DNA from: Pseudo-nitzschia pungens
Taxonomy: Eukaryota; Bacillariophyta; Bacillariophyceae; Bacillariales; Bacillariaceae
Direction: 5' to 3'
Assembly: GCA_037355855.1 (NCBI GenBank)
Contig: CM074763.1
Coordinates: forward strand, 2,790,001 to 2,854,000
DNA length: 64,000 bases
Below the pieces are notes generated by a model. That model did no database searches and was not told the origin of the DNA. It worked only from the letters and a program-made list of their open reading frames with translations. Shown in pieces: positions 31,407 through 41,726 of the stretch; within the stretch, counting starts at the first letter, position 1; the number at the start of each line of letters is the position of its first letter. The position numbers and the translations under genes were made by a program.

Positions 31407-34400
31407 TTACTGTGCCTTTCGCTTGGCATAAGCATCTTGGTAAGCAATGTAGTCAGCTTCACTGACTCCCATTACCATATTTCTAAATTTCCTAAACAGG
31501 GATCCTTGTAATGGTTTTGTGAAGTAGTCGGCTAGCATCTCCTCTGTTGGACAATACTGGATCGAGATCTCCCCTTTCTTCACTCTGTCTGTGATTAGAA
31601 AGTACCGGATATTGATGTGACGAGTCCGCTTGGTGCTAGATGACTTTCCGTTCATTTCTAGTTTCATTGAGCTGGTATTGTCTTGGTTTAAGATGTTCTT
31701 CTCCCCAATGTACTTCTTGGCTTTTTCTCTGTCGATGAATTCATGCTCGACTCGCGCGGTGTACCCCTGCCATTCAAGGTAATAATGGCACCATAGATTG
31801 TAGGGGAGAGTATCATCCACTCCAACCAGCTCTGCTTCTGTTGAACTCTTTGTATTGAGCTTCTGTTTTGTTGATACTGCAAGCACGGCGCCTTGCCCGA
31901 ATGTTAGAACCCCTCCGGTGTGACTCTTCATATCCGAGTGGACCGCAAATGATGCGTCCACATACCAGTAAGCGTTTCCGGTGGTGTCCCATCCCAATAC
32001 GAGTGGTAAGAATACAGTTCCCCGCACATATCCGAGCACGCGCTTGAGTTTCTTCCAGTCGTCCCTATCTGGGCTCGCCACCCGAGTACATAGGAATGCG
32101 ATTGCGGTCTGTATGTCCGGTCGTGCCCGTTTGCTTGCAAATAGTAGCTGAGCCACGTGTTTGTGGAACGTCTCAGCATCTTCCTTGTTGAGCTTGTCGC
32201 CGTCTTGATTAGTTTTGAATAGGTGATCCGATGCTGGTGTTGGAATCACCCTCTGCTCCAGCAATGTCGATGGCAGGTCACTCAAGATTCCCTCCAGGTA
32301 GTCAAACATGCTGAATTTCACCTTTCCTTCCTCCGTATAATCGATGGTCATGCCCACATAGTCATGCACCCGACCCCGGGTTACGGTGAGTGGTGACTCA
32401 ACGCCGAACACTTTGTTAAGGTCATCCAACACGCCGGTAACCACCGATGGATCCTTGTGTGAGATCTTCAGGTCGTCAACATGCCACACTATTGTGCACT
32501 GTTGCCCATTGATCATCTTGTTGGCGGTACATGTGTCATATGGGTTCAGTTTGAAACCCCATTTGATGAGTTGTCCTGAGAGGCGCTCCCAGAACAGGAG
32601 AGCAGCTCTTAGGGTGCCATATATGGCCTTGTCGGCTTGCGTGTACAATACCTTGTGCCCTTTTCGCTCCAGCATATGCTTTCGATACACTCCAGGGTCG
32701 ATTCTAGCCAACAGCTCGGCCATTGGGCCATCAAATCGAATGTGCACGATCTCTCCTTCTGGCATTGGTGTCTGCAGAAATGCCCCCGGTATGTCGGCTG
32801 TCGCTACGTCGCGTCCCTCAATGGCATCAATTAAACACGTTAACATGAGGCCATGGAGAGATACAGTGGGTGAGTAGGTGTCCTCACGAGATATAAAGTC
32901 TCGTTGCGTTCGGCCATCGGCACAGCCTCGGGCCTTAATTTTACCACAGCGCTTCCGCTTAAGAAACATCAAGTACGGCAACGCTCGCTTTATCTCTTCA
33001 CGAGTCATGTCTTTTATACTAACCGGGTGAACAACTTTTCTCTCGTGTAGCTGTTTCAGTTCAGTCAGCACTGCTTCTACACCGGCCGTTCCAAACAGCT
33101 TCAGTCCGGCCTTGACCCCGTATTGTTTTGTAACAAGGGACGCATCAATATTGTTGTATGCTGCAATTGCGTTGGAGATGAACACATAGTGCGCGTGTTG
33201 TGTTTCGAGGCGCTTGATTGCCCGCCCGAGTCCTCCCGTGAACATGTTGGAGTGGTGGGAAACGTGCGCCCGGTGGTGGACACTTGTTGCATAACCATCG
33301 CTTGCGTTGTATTTGTTGTGTCCCCTGGTTACTCGTGGTCTGAGCGTCATTGTGGTGCTGCTCTCGTCTTCATTGTTGCTGTTGCTGTTATTATGGTTGG
33401 CAGGGTCCACACTCCTATTGTCCTCCTCCTCCTGTAGTTCCTCGTTATCCTGTGCGGAATCGTGTTGGAGGTCGTCTTCCTCGTGGGACTGGTCGTCTGC
33501 CGCTCCTTGTTCCTCGTTAAACGACATGTCACACGCATTGCCACATGCATTGGTGTCGTTTTCTGTCTCTTTGTTATCGCCCGTCGACCCAGCGCGCTCG
33601 CTCGAGCGTTCCACGCTCGGGGACTCGACCGTTGAGTCGTCGTCCACCGAATGGTCTTCTTCTGGTGGTGGGGAGTTAGGTTCACTGTCAGTCTCACTTT
33701 CCCCATTGCTAACTTCGTGTGTGATGGATTCTCCACCATGGTGGTCTTCATCTCCGTTCGCTTCTTCTACATCGTCGGCGAGGGTCCCGGTACTGGCGTC
33801 TTCCTCGGGATCACTTAATTCGGCTTCGTCCACGAACCCGGTAAGTTCTGTATCCACTGTCGAGTCGTCAGGTGTGAAAGAACGGTCGGAGGCGCCATCG
33901 TCACTGCCGATTGATTCTGTGTCGATGTCCAATATGGTTGTCTCACCATGACTGTCCCCGAATATTACGCCAATGGGCGCATTCTGTTCGGCGGCAATTT
34001 GTTCCACTCTAGAAATGACCATATCGGTCATATGTGCGGCAGTTGCCGTCTGCCGGCGAATTCGGCGACCGGTCTTCAGATCGAACAAATACATTGCTCC
34101 ACTTCTGTCACCTGTTGGTCGGAGGTAAATTGTGTCACGCGCTCGAGGGTTCATTGTGTTGTCGTTGGCGTCCTCGTGTGCGAGCACATAGTCCCCAAAC
34201 TGGAACTTGCAGTGTTTTGTTGCATCAAGTCGCACGCCGGTTAGGAGTTGCCTTGGAGAGATTGTTGCTGACACTCCTACTTTGTTGCACCAATTGTTCA
34301 ACCAAAAGATTGCAGCGGCAACCATGTCGATTGTGATCCGACGTGGAAGGCGCTTAAATGGTATCGAAGCAAACAAGCAACGGATTCTCTCTTTGCAAGT

Positions 34401-36752
34401 GCGATTGTCCCGTTCAACATAGGGCTCATGTTGGTTCCGGGCAACACCTTCAAACTGTACCGGTGGGTTCCGGTTGAGCAGGCTCTCACTGAGGCAATTG
34501 AACTCGTTGTCGCCGGATATGCATGTGACTATGAATCCTCGCCCGGCATACAGACCAATGATTGCCCCAATAGTTTTGTTGAGGGTGGCTTGGGATGCGT
34601 CCTCGATAGCTGACACAGTCCGAAAGTATAGATGCCGCGAGACGCTTCGGAAGAACTTGATTCCGTTGACCGTAAATATGTCGACGCTCACGGTGACGTG
34701 TCGGTAGCGATCGAGTATCTCGAATGGTACTGGAGTGGTGTCCTCGCGCACGTGTGCCGGCTGCTGTCGGACTGACTTCCCTTTGACAATGTTGGTGTTT
34801 GGCCCGAAGATATCTTCGGCGATAATAACGTCCCGCCGGGCAACCGGGCAATTCAACAGCATGTTGTTGTCAATCATCCTAAGAAACTCCTTGACGCTTG
34901 GAAAACCGAGTGTCTCCTGCAGTTTCCGAGCCCTGGTGGCCCGGCGAACGTCCAGGTCTGAGTAGAGTTTCTTCTGTCCTTCAACCGAGGTTATCGCGAG
35001 CATTGTTCCATCGGTTTCGCGGAGGTCACAGTAGTACAGCCCACTGTCTGCTCGTGTAAATCTTCGTGTGCTGCCATCTGGCTTGTGCACGAAAAACGAT
35101 TGGGTGATTGCAGTATCAAGTGTGACGCGGTATGTGTCCGACACAAGGCTGAGTGATAGGATATTTGCCATTCCACCTTCCTGATACCACACAGTTCCAA
35201 ACCCGGGTAAGTGTCCAATTTTGTCGACCACCACCACTCCTGCGTTGCAGTGGATTCGGATCTTGTTTCCATTCGGGTGGATCTGGATATCCCGGAGCAG
35301 CTTGGGGTTGCTTACACAATTGCATGTGGCCTGGCTGTCAAGGAGCAGCCAGTATGGGTCGATGTTGTTGGATCTTCCTTGAGAGAACATGTATTCTGTT
35401 GCGCCCCCAAGTTGGTGATGTGTCACCCGTGAGTCCTCACTCCTGGCTTTTTCGATGGTATGGGATTGTACGAAACAAAGCTCATCTAATGCGTCATCGT
35501 CGTCGATCGCTGCCATGAGGACTTGGGTTGCTTCCTTGATGGTGGGCCCCTTGGCTGTTGCCACCGACGAGTCATCATCGTCAGAGCTCTCGGTGGACTC
35601 TGTTTCGATAGCGTTGGATACAAGAGTGGTTCCATCGGTGGTGTCGCCTTGTTTGTCCCCTGACTTCTTGTTCTTTCCTTGTCCTTGGGTGTTGGACCGG
35701 GTTGATTTGTATTGACTCATTAGCTCAAGAGCTTTCGGTTGCGTCATGGGGTATACGTCGCTTCCTAGACTGTAGTTGTCTTTGAGGACACCGGCAAGAT
35801 TGCGGTGTAGCTTGTTGTTGCTTCCGTTGACGATTACGACGGAGAGCAACATTTCTTCCATGGCCAAGTGTATTTTGGATTGGTTGTTGGCATCCATCTC
35901 TGTGTATTGTTCGTAGGTTGTGTCTGGGAATGATTTCTTTAACGTTAGCTTGATCATGGCCTTGGATCGAATGGTGATTCCTGCAGAGGTGAGTACATCG
36001 AAGCGGGCCTTGGTTTCTTCTGCATAGGTTGCGGCGTCTTTGTTGATGTCTTGTCTGCAGGAGAAGAACTTATAAATTTTGTTGATGGTGTCTACCATTG
36101 GGTGTACTTTGGTGGCACTGTCACGATAGCAATATTCTCTGAGGAGGGTGAGCAGTTGTATGGTGTCCTGGTTGGTTTCGGCGTCGGCCCATTCCTCGCA
36201 TGTTTTCAGCTGCTGCTTCACTCCTGGGCTCAGCTGTCCCTCGATGGTTGAAAAGAGGCTTTTGAGATCTTCACAATACTGATCATACTTCTTTGCTGCT
36301 CGTTCACCTTTCTTCACCCAGAGCTCCTCCAACAGCCGCTTCTTATCTTCGTTTACGGTGCAGGAGCCATCTGCGTTCACGGTTGTGTATTTTGCAGCGT
36401 CCGGCATCGGTGGAAGGAAGTTGTCTTCTTCGAGTTTAGTTAGATCGATCAATGTGGTCTTCACCTTGGAGTTCTTTTTTCCGGCCACGATTTTGAGTCC
36501 TTCAAACAGCTTGTCATATTGTCCGGATTTCGATCCATCTATGACTATTCCTTTCAGTTCATCTTGGTCCAACCCATGGAATTTTCGTTCAGTTGTGGAT
36601 GGTTTGCGTTCAGTTGTGGGTGCGCTTCCGGTGTTACTATTGTTTCGACGGCTTCGGTTGCGCGATCGTCCGTTGTTGTTGTTGCCATTGTTATTGTCAT
36701 TGTTGCCGTGCGACCCTCCATTGGAGTTCTTCGGCGTGTTGAGCTGTTCCAT
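31407..36752 (-). CDS. Copia gag-pol polyprotein
   Basis: This is one intact frame of 1781 residues from the ATG ending at 36752. Residues 1 to about 400 are gag-like, with Asn/Gly/Arg-rich ends and no CCHC knuckle. The protease motif near residue 470 is L-L-L-D-S-Q-A-T, with Gln where most retropepsins have Gly, as in other diatom CoDi elements. The integrase follows a degenerate zinc region (A-E-D-I-F-G-P) and shows acidic residues in V-S-V-D-I-F, S-G-D-N-E-F and Y-V-E-R-D-N. A long acidic, low-complexity linker (about 950-1150) precedes the reverse transcriptase (T-A-D-I-P-G-A-F-L-Q-T; active site W-H-V-D-D near 1424). RNase H has Y-V-D-A-S-F near 1597 and S-S-T-E-A-E-L. Gag and pol are fused, so the gag:pol ratio must be set by something other than a frameshift. 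Confidence 0.95.
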   Translation of the reverse strand: MEQLNTPKNSNGGSHGNNDNNNGNNNNGRSRNRSRRNNSNTGSAPTTERKPSTTERKFHGLDQDELKGIVIDGSKSGQYDKLFEGLKIVAGKKNSKVKTTLIDLTKLEEDNFLPPMPDAAKYTTVNADGSCTVNEDKKRLLEELWVKKGERAAKKYDQYCEDLKSLFSTIEGQLSPGVKQQLKTCEEWADAETNQDTIQLLTLLREYCYRDSATKVHPMVDTINKIYKFFSCRQDINKDAATYAEETKARFDVLTSAGITIRSKAMIKLTLKKSFPDTTYEQYTEMDANNQSKIHLAMEEMLLSVVIVNGSNNKLHRNLAGVLKDNYSLGSDVYPMTQPKALELMSQYKSTRSNTQGQGKNKKSGDKQGDTTDGTTLVSNAIETESTESSDDDDSSVATAKGPTIKEATQVLMAAIDDDDALDELCFVQSHTIEKARSEDSRVTHHQLGGATEYMFSQGRSNNIDPYWLLLDSQATCNCVSNPKLLRDIQIHPNGNKIRIHCNAGVVVVDKIGHLPGFGTVWYQEGGMANILSLSLVSDTYRVTLDTAITQSFFVHKPDGSTRRFTRADSGLYYCDLRETDGTMLAITSVEGQKKLYSDLDVRRATRARKLQETLGFPSVKEFLRMIDNNMLLNCPVARRDVIIAEDIFGPNTNIVKGKSVRQQPAHVREDTTPVPFEILDRYRHVTVSVDIFTVNGIKFFRSVSRHLYFRTVSAIEDASQATLNKTIGAIIGLYAGRGFIVTCISGDNEFNCLSESLLNRNPPVQFEGVARNQHEPYVERDNRTCKERIRCLFASIPFKRLPRRITIDMVAAAIFWLNNWCNKVGVSATISPRQLLTGVRLDATKHCKFQFGDYVLAHEDANDNTMNPRARDTIYLRPTGDRSGAMYLFDLKTGRRIRRQTATAAHMTDMVISRVEQIAAEQNAPIGVIFGDSHGETTILDIDTESIGSDDGASDRSFTPDDSTVDTELTGFVDEAELSDPEEDASTGTLADDVEEANGDEDHHGGESITHEVSNGESETDSEPNSPPPEEDHSVDDDSTVESPSVERSSERAGSTGDNKETENDTNACGNACDMSFNEEQGAADDQSHEEDDLQHDSAQDNEELQEEEDNRSVDPANHNNSNSNNEDESSTTMTLRPRVTRGHNKYNASDGYATSVHHRAHVSHHSNMFTGGLGRAIKRLETQHAHYVFISNAIAAYNNIDASLVTKQYGVKAGLKLFGTAGVEAVLTELKQLHERKVVHPVSIKDMTREEIKRALPYLMFLKRKRCGKIKARGCADGRTQRDFISREDTYSPTVSLHGLMLTCLIDAIEGRDVATADIPGAFLQTPMPEGEIVHIRFDGPMAELLARIDPGVYRKHMLERKGHKVLYTQADKAIYGTLRAALLFWERLSGQLIKWGFKLNPYDTCTANKMINGQQCTIVWHVDDLKISHKDPSVVTGVLDDLNKVFGVESPLTVTRGRVHDYVGMTIDYTEEGKVKFSMFDYLEGILSDLPSTLLEQRVIPTPASDHLFKTNQDGDKLNKEDAETFHKHVAQLLFASKRARPDIQTAIAFLCTRVASPDRDDWKKLKRVLGYVRGTVFLPLVLGWDTTGNAYWYVDASFAVHSDMKSHTGGVLTFGQGAVLAVSTKQKLNTKSSTEAELVGVDDTLPYNLWCHYYLEWQGYTARVEHEFIDREKAKKYIGEKNILNQDNTSSMKLEMNGKSSSTKRTRHINIRYFLITDRVKKGEISIQYCPTEEMLADYFTKPLQGSLFRKFRNMVMGVSEADYIAYQDAYAKRKAQ

Positions 36753-36858
36753 GCTGGAGGATGATGTTATCGACTACAACAGCTGGATGTAGCGCTCGGA
36801 GGATGTATATCTACTCAACGTGCGCTATCGAAACGCTATGGTGGTCTCGAGCACCGCT

Positions 36859-36874
36859 AGTTTAAATACTTGTA
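36859..36874 (-). other. Primer-binding position, complementary to the element's own LTR
   Basis: The 16 nt directly after the 5' LTR (TACAAGTATTTAAACT on the minus strand) are the exact reverse complement of 36937-36952 inside the LTR. They do not resemble a tRNA 3' end or the initiator-tRNA half site used by many Copia elements. A self-priming arrangement as in Tf1 is possible. Confidence 0.6.
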
Positions 36875-37137
36875 TGTTGAATTCAGCAGTTCGTCTACGA
36901 AAACCTCAAAGAGCACAATTAACTCTGTTGGTTAGATACAAGTATTTAAACTATGAGTAATGGATCTTGGATGGGTGCTTTGTTGTTATCCATTGGATGC
37001 ATTCAGCCACCTCAGGATGACTCGATTACGTCATTCTTACTTGTGGTGATGAATGACTGTCATCATCCTCATACCGTCCATACATATGTATATGTGTTAT
37101 TTGATAATTGTGCCAATGGAACGGCACATTCCCAACA
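36875..37137 (-). repeat. 5' LTR of the Copia element
   Basis: This is the 263-bp terminal repeat upstream of the polyprotein. It is bounded by TG...CA and by GAGAC at 37138-37142. It holds AGTTTAAATACTTGTA (36952-36937 on the minus strand), which is complementary to the 16 nt just inside the LTR and also contains a TATA-like TTTAAATA. Confidence 0.95.
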
Positions 37138-37418
37138 GAGACAAGCCGACAGTCATGATGATCCAAGCCGGCCACGTCGAAGCAGGTGATGTTGTTGCCC
37201 AGAGGCAAAATCGCAACCACAGCAATAGCCACAGCAATAGCCACAGCAATATTCAAAGCAATAGCCACAATTCCAACTACAACCACAACTACAATTTGAA
37301 CCATCCCGTCCACATCGACATCGACATCGAACAGACCCTGGACCGCGGGGTCATCATCTCGATCGGGATCATTTTTGCCGTGACGGGACTCGCCCGGCTG
37401 CTCTTTTTTCCCATTTGA
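37138..37418 (+). pseudogene. Possible gene remnant split by the Copia insertion
   Basis: After removing the element and one GAGAC, a plus-strand frame runs from 31009 to 31095 and on from 37143 to the TGA at 37416-37418. The right part has Asn/Ser/His repeats (N-S-H-S-N-S-H-S-N) and a hydrophobic C-terminus (G-V-I-I-S-I-G-I-I-F-A-V-T-G-L-A-R) like a tail anchor. No start codon is visible upstream, so a first exon would be needed. It is not recognised. Confidence 0.25.
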
Positions 37419-40094
37419 GGTCGCCGCGTGGCTGCAGCTGCAGCTGCAGCTGCATTGCATTGCATTTGCGTTGAGTTTGCATCGGACCGGATCGTGCGAG
37501 TTGTGTTGGGTCTCGCACCGCACTGCAATGCAATGCATGCAGAACGGTATCGCTTCCGCCAAGCACGAAGAATCGGCGATCCCATCCATTGTCCTTCTGC
37601 ACCCGGACACGGTCCGGAGTGTAGGCCCGGTCGGAACGGTCCCTTGCGACTCTTGTGAATCTCGGGGCGAAGCGAAGCGAAGGGAAGCTACTCCCGCCGA
37701 GGAACAAGAGGATATCTTTTGCGGGAGACCGGATGGAATCCCATCGGACCGATCCCACTCCCTGCGTCCTACCAATCGGCAAACGAAACGAAGAAAAGAC
37801 TCTTCCGCCCGCCCGACGACGGTTCTCACATCAACAATAAATCAACGAGAATCATCCATCGCAACGCGGAGGGCACACGGCTCACGACTCACGACAATCC
37901 GGGCAGTCTCGGGCGGCACGGTCGTGCGTCCTCCCGAGGGTTCCTTTGTTTGCTCGCCATCGCAAGGCATGGGTGTGTGTGTGTGTGTGTGTGGTATGCG
38001 TGCGTGCGTGCGTGAATGCGTGCGTGCATGTGTGCGTGCCTTTCCCGGCGTTTGCAGGTCGGCATGGATGCATCGATCGGAGCGGGGTCGTCAAAATCGA
38101 CGGCCATGCAACGCAATGGAACGCAATGGAATGGAATGCGAACATCCAATCAAGCCAAATCAAATCAAACAAACCGAGCCAAATCAAATCAAGCCAAGCC
38201 GGCCGAGTGAAACCAAGCGATGTCGCGCGTAATCGTACCCACCGCGTATACGCCGCGGTCCCCCCCCCCCGCTCGTGGAAGCGAATTCTGTCGAAACCGA
38301 CCACCGCACCGAACCGAATGCTTGGGCATCGTCCTACCCCGTACGGTACGGTACGATACGGTGCGGTACGGTACGGGACACGCAGTCCTTCCTTCGGTCG
38401 CGGCGCGAGACAAGCGGAAGGCGGATGCGGTACGGGCAGCAAGTACCGTTCGTCACGGGTAAAGTTTACCGTGCCGTGCCGGACGGTTAGATTTTGGAAC
38501 GACGGTGCATTCCATTCGCTCCTTCCTCCCATCTCGAACCCATGCCGCGCCACGCCACGCCACACCAACGACACGATAGGCGCGGCGTGGTATCCCCCGA
38601 CCTCGCTCTGGCACACACCACACCACACCACACCACACCACAACGCACCCGACGAGACAAGACAAGACAAGACGACATACCACGACTCTCACCACTTCCG
38701 CATCCAAAGCCTTTGTCTCGAGTCGAAAGGGTTTTCCGTGCTCTCCATACAATTCTTTCGCATTCTATTATATATATTATTATATAATTTTTATATTTTA
38801 AAATACAGTAAATAATACTTGTATCATTTTACCGCATTCGACAAAAAATAACAAAAAATACAGCAATTGCAACTCACTACAATGCCGTACGGTAGGAAAA
38901 ATCACACTTGAGATACTTCTCATTAGTGCCATTACCGTTCCGAAAAGAAAGGACTACTTTAGCTCTATTGCTTTCTAGTGAAGTAAGTCGAATTGAGATG
39001 AATGAATCGAATCATCATCCGTTGAATCGAATCTCTCAATCAAATCAAAATCTCAATCAGTCATCGGATCGAAACTCGAAACTCGAAACTCGAAACCGAC
39101 TGGTAAACCTTAACCTTAAGTTAAGGTTACCTGCTCCCGGTACGGAAATATGGAAGTACATACATCCTACCTACGACAGGTAGGTTTGATGACGTCGGGG
39201 GGAGTGTTCTGTCGAATGATGATGTCATCGTGACGTCAGCGCTGACAATCTGTTTTCGTGAGACGGATCGAATCCCTTGTGTCCGAGGAAGCTGTAAGAT
39301 TAACTTACTGTACTGGTAGTAAGTTACATCTGGGTAACTTACGTGGGACGTCAAACTTCGAAACTCGGCCCGAGAAGTACCGGTAATTAGGCGGGAGACG
39401 CGGCTCCCCCATTGCGGGAACGACGGAGAACGAGAAGAACGTCGGGCGCCACACGCACCCGAAGGGATTTTGAGAATGATTATTGAAGGATTGAACGAAT
39501 GAAGGAATGCATTGGGATGGACGGTAACTTATTATTTTTTTGTTTTTTGTTGGGACACGTAATATTCATTCGAACCATTGGCCGACCGATCGGTTTGCGT
39601 TTCTGCCATCCTTCTGTCCGGCTTCTTTCTCTCGTTTTCGTTCAGGTTTTGGCAGAACGACGAAAGAAACACCTACCGTAAGTCGGGTGGTAAAGGTTAA
39701 GTACAAGTAGGAAGTGTTCGTATTGTTACGTAGTCCCTGGTCCGACACTTGATTGATGTCATAGACGACGCCAATCGCCCACGGTCATCATCGAAATTAT
39801 TCTTATCGACTACGAGTAAGCTTAAGACTTACAAGTACAAGAAGTAATTACCAGTAATTACAGTGGCGAGAGACACAACATCATACCACTTCCCTTGACC
39901 AACCACACAATTCGACAAAGCACAGAATATCGGTCCCGATTGCCACCATTATTGGTTCAACCGGACTCCACTCGAGATCCCTTTCCGACTGCATCAGGAC
40001 TCACTCGCGCAGCACCGCACCGCACCGATCTGCCAGTCTCAACGACACAACACTCGCAGTAAGGTTATTTTGCTCAAAAAACCTTCCTTCCACC
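37419..40094. other. 2.7 kb of simple-repeat-rich DNA without a supported gene
   Basis: It contains TGCAGC repeats (37431-37450), a GT/CGTG tract (about 37973-38040), GGAACGCAATGGAAT-type repeats (38108-38140), a GGTACGGTAC tract (38339-38380), an ACACC tract (38615-38645) and ACTCGAAACTCGAA (39073-39094). Long open frames here on both strands translate these repeats. A palindrome, AACCTTAA-G-TTAAGGTT, lies at 39112-39128. Two polypurine-free promoters for flanking genes cannot be told apart. Confidence 0.6.
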
Positions 40095-41726
40095 ATGAAG
40101 CACATCTCGGATTGTAGCAGACAACGCCGAGGACAACGACGGCGACAATCCGTGACCCCGAGCGCATCATTCGCCGCGAAAAAGTCCATCTCCTTTTTGC
40201 TGTCCTTTCTCTTCCTCCTGAAGTTTTGCGGCTCCCGCCTGCCTTTGAGCGCGGTGTCGTCGTTGCCCGCCGTTCTCTCCGCCGAAGCCTTTGCCCCACC
40301 GTCAACAACGACAACGCTTCCGCAGCACCAACGCAACCGAAAACGCCCGCGGCGCGGCACGAGGCCGTCGAACAATGGCATCCACTCCAACTCTGATTTC
40401 AACCCTGATTCCAATTCCAACTCCAACTCGAACACCGCCCTCGGATTTTTCAACCTCGGCAACCGCAACAAAAACGCCAAGTACAACGAGGGCGACCCCG
40501 ATCTGCCCCTGGCCCGCTACGTCGACGTCTCGGCCAACTACACCCTCGCCCACACCCCGGAAGACTACATCGACCTCCGCGACGACCAGCGCCTGGTCTG
40601 CGTCGGCGACGTCCACGGCGATCTGGGCGCCCTGAAGCGATTCCTGGTGACCGCCGGCGTCTACGATCCCGAGAGCGATTCCTGGTGCGGCGGGGACACG
40701 GTGCTGGTCCAGTGCGGCGACGTCCTGGACCGGGGCTTCGAGGAACTCGTCTGCTACCAGCTCCTGGCCAGGCTCTCCCACCAGGCCCTGGCCTGCGGCG
40801 GGAGACTCGTCCTGCTGGTGGGCAACCACGAGGTCCTCAACGCCATGGGCCTCTTCCAGTACGCCTGCACCGACCAGGAGCACGAGCGCTTCATCGGGAC
40901 CGCCGTCGACGAGGCCATCAACGGCGAACGGAACAAGTGGCGGGTCCAGTACGTCGGGAACCAGCCCTCCCGGTGGGCGTCCTACGAACCGGGCGGCCTG
41001 CTGGCGTATTCGCTGATGCGCAACATGAAGGTCGCCGTGCGGGTGGGAAGAACCGTCTGCGTCCACGCCGGCCTCAAGCCGGACCACCTCAAGGACCACG
41101 GGGGGATCGAGGGCATGAACCGGGCCTACCGGGACTGGATCACCCTGGGGGAGGAGGAGACGGGCGGCGGAAGGGCCGGGAGCGTCGCGGCCAAGCTCGC
41201 TTCCGATCCGCTGGTCTACAACCACCACGGGGTGTACCCGGCCAACGGGAGGGTCTCCCCGCAGGAGCAGCCCTGGATCGACGCCCAGAAGCGGCAGACC
41301 TTTTACGTGAACTCGGTCCCGTCCTTTCTGGGCAGCACGCCGAAGGATCCCGGACCGACCTGGATGCGGGACTACAGCAGCCCGCCCAACGGGGTCCCGA
41401 ACGATCCGACCGGCGAGCTGAGAGCCAAGCTGGACGAGACGCTCCTGCTGCTGGACGCCGATCGGATGGTCGTGGGGCACACCATCCAGAGCCGGATCAA
41501 CGCGGCCTTTTCCGGGAAGGTCTGGAGGGTCGACGTGGGGGCCTCCAGCGGCTGCGTCGGGGGGACCCCGGAGGTCCTGGAGGTGATCGGGAACCGGGAG
41601 GGACGCGAGAGCGTTTCCGTGCTGACGTCGCTGCCCGCGGGAAGCGGAAGCGGAACCAGCGCGTCGATCCCGGCTGCGGAACGAACGATCGACAGCTACG
41701 CGGCGGCGGCGCTCGACGTGCTGTAG
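40095..41726 (+). CDS. PPP-family (Shewanella-like) metallophosphatase, plastid-targeted
   Basis: This encodes 543 residues from an ATG in a CACCATG context. A hydrophobic segment (about 31-60) leads to S-A-E-A-F-A-P-P, the diatom plastid motif with Phe66. The PPP signature is complete: G-D-V-H-G-D (171-176), G-D-V-L-D-R-G (208-214) and G-N-H-E (243-246), with later His residues in C-V-H-A-G-L and V-V-G-H-T. The lack of PP1/PP2A landmarks and the extra region between GNHE and the distal His fit Shewanella-like phosphatases, a bacterial-type PPP branch present in plant and algal plastids that binds two metal ions and removes phosphate from proteins. An Asn/Ser repeat follows the transit region (N-S-N-S-N-S-N). 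The coding region is very GC-rich and intron-free. Confidence 0.85.
   Translation: MKHISDCSRQRRGQRRRQSVTPSASFAAKKSISFLLSFLFLLKFCGSRLPLSAVSSLPAVLSAEAFAPPSTTTTLPQHQRNRKRPRRGTRPSNNGIHSNSDFNPDSNSNSNSNTALGFFNLGNRNKNAKYNEGDPDLPLARYVDVSANYTLAHTPEDYIDLRDDQRLVCVGDVHGDLGALKRFLVTAGVYDPESDSWCGGDTVLVQCGDVLDRGFEELVCYQLLARLSHQALACGGRLVLLVGNHEVLNAMGLFQYACTDQEHERFIGTAVDEAINGERNKWRVQYVGNQPSRWASYEPGGLLAYSLMRNMKVAVRVGRTVCVHAGLKPDHLKDHGGIEGMNRAYRDWITLGEEETGGGRAGSVAAKLASDPLVYNHHGVYPANGRVSPQEQPWIDAQKRQTFYVNSVPSFLGSTPKDPGPTWMRDYSSPPNGVPNDPTGELRAKLDETLLLLDADRMVVGHTIQSRINAAFSGKVWRVDVGASSGCVGGTPEVLEVIGNREGRESVSVLTSLPAGSGSGTSASIPAAERTIDSYAAAALDVL

Larger units (their letters stand above)
31096..37137 (-). mobile_element. 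Complete Copia (CoDi-like) LTR retrotransposon, 6042 bp
   Basis: Two 263-bp direct repeats (31096-31358 and 36875-37137) that look identical by eye bound a single 1781-codon polyprotein on the minus strand. Each repeat starts TGTTG and ends CAACA. The 5 bp outside both ends are GAGAC, a clean target-site duplication. Domain order (protease, integrase, reverse transcriptase, RNase H) defines Copia/Pseudoviridae. A purine-rich GGCAGGAGTG lies directly before the 3' LTR (31368-31359). The primer-binding position is discussed separately. Identical LTRs, an intact frame and a perfect duplication imply a recent insertion. Confidence 0.95.

Noticed and set aside
37026..38815. Long open frames on both strands (262, 253, 289 codons) between the Copia element and the PPP phosphatase
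   Set aside because: They translate GT, CGTG, GGTACGG and ACACC simple repeats, overlap each other and lack domains or sensible codon use.
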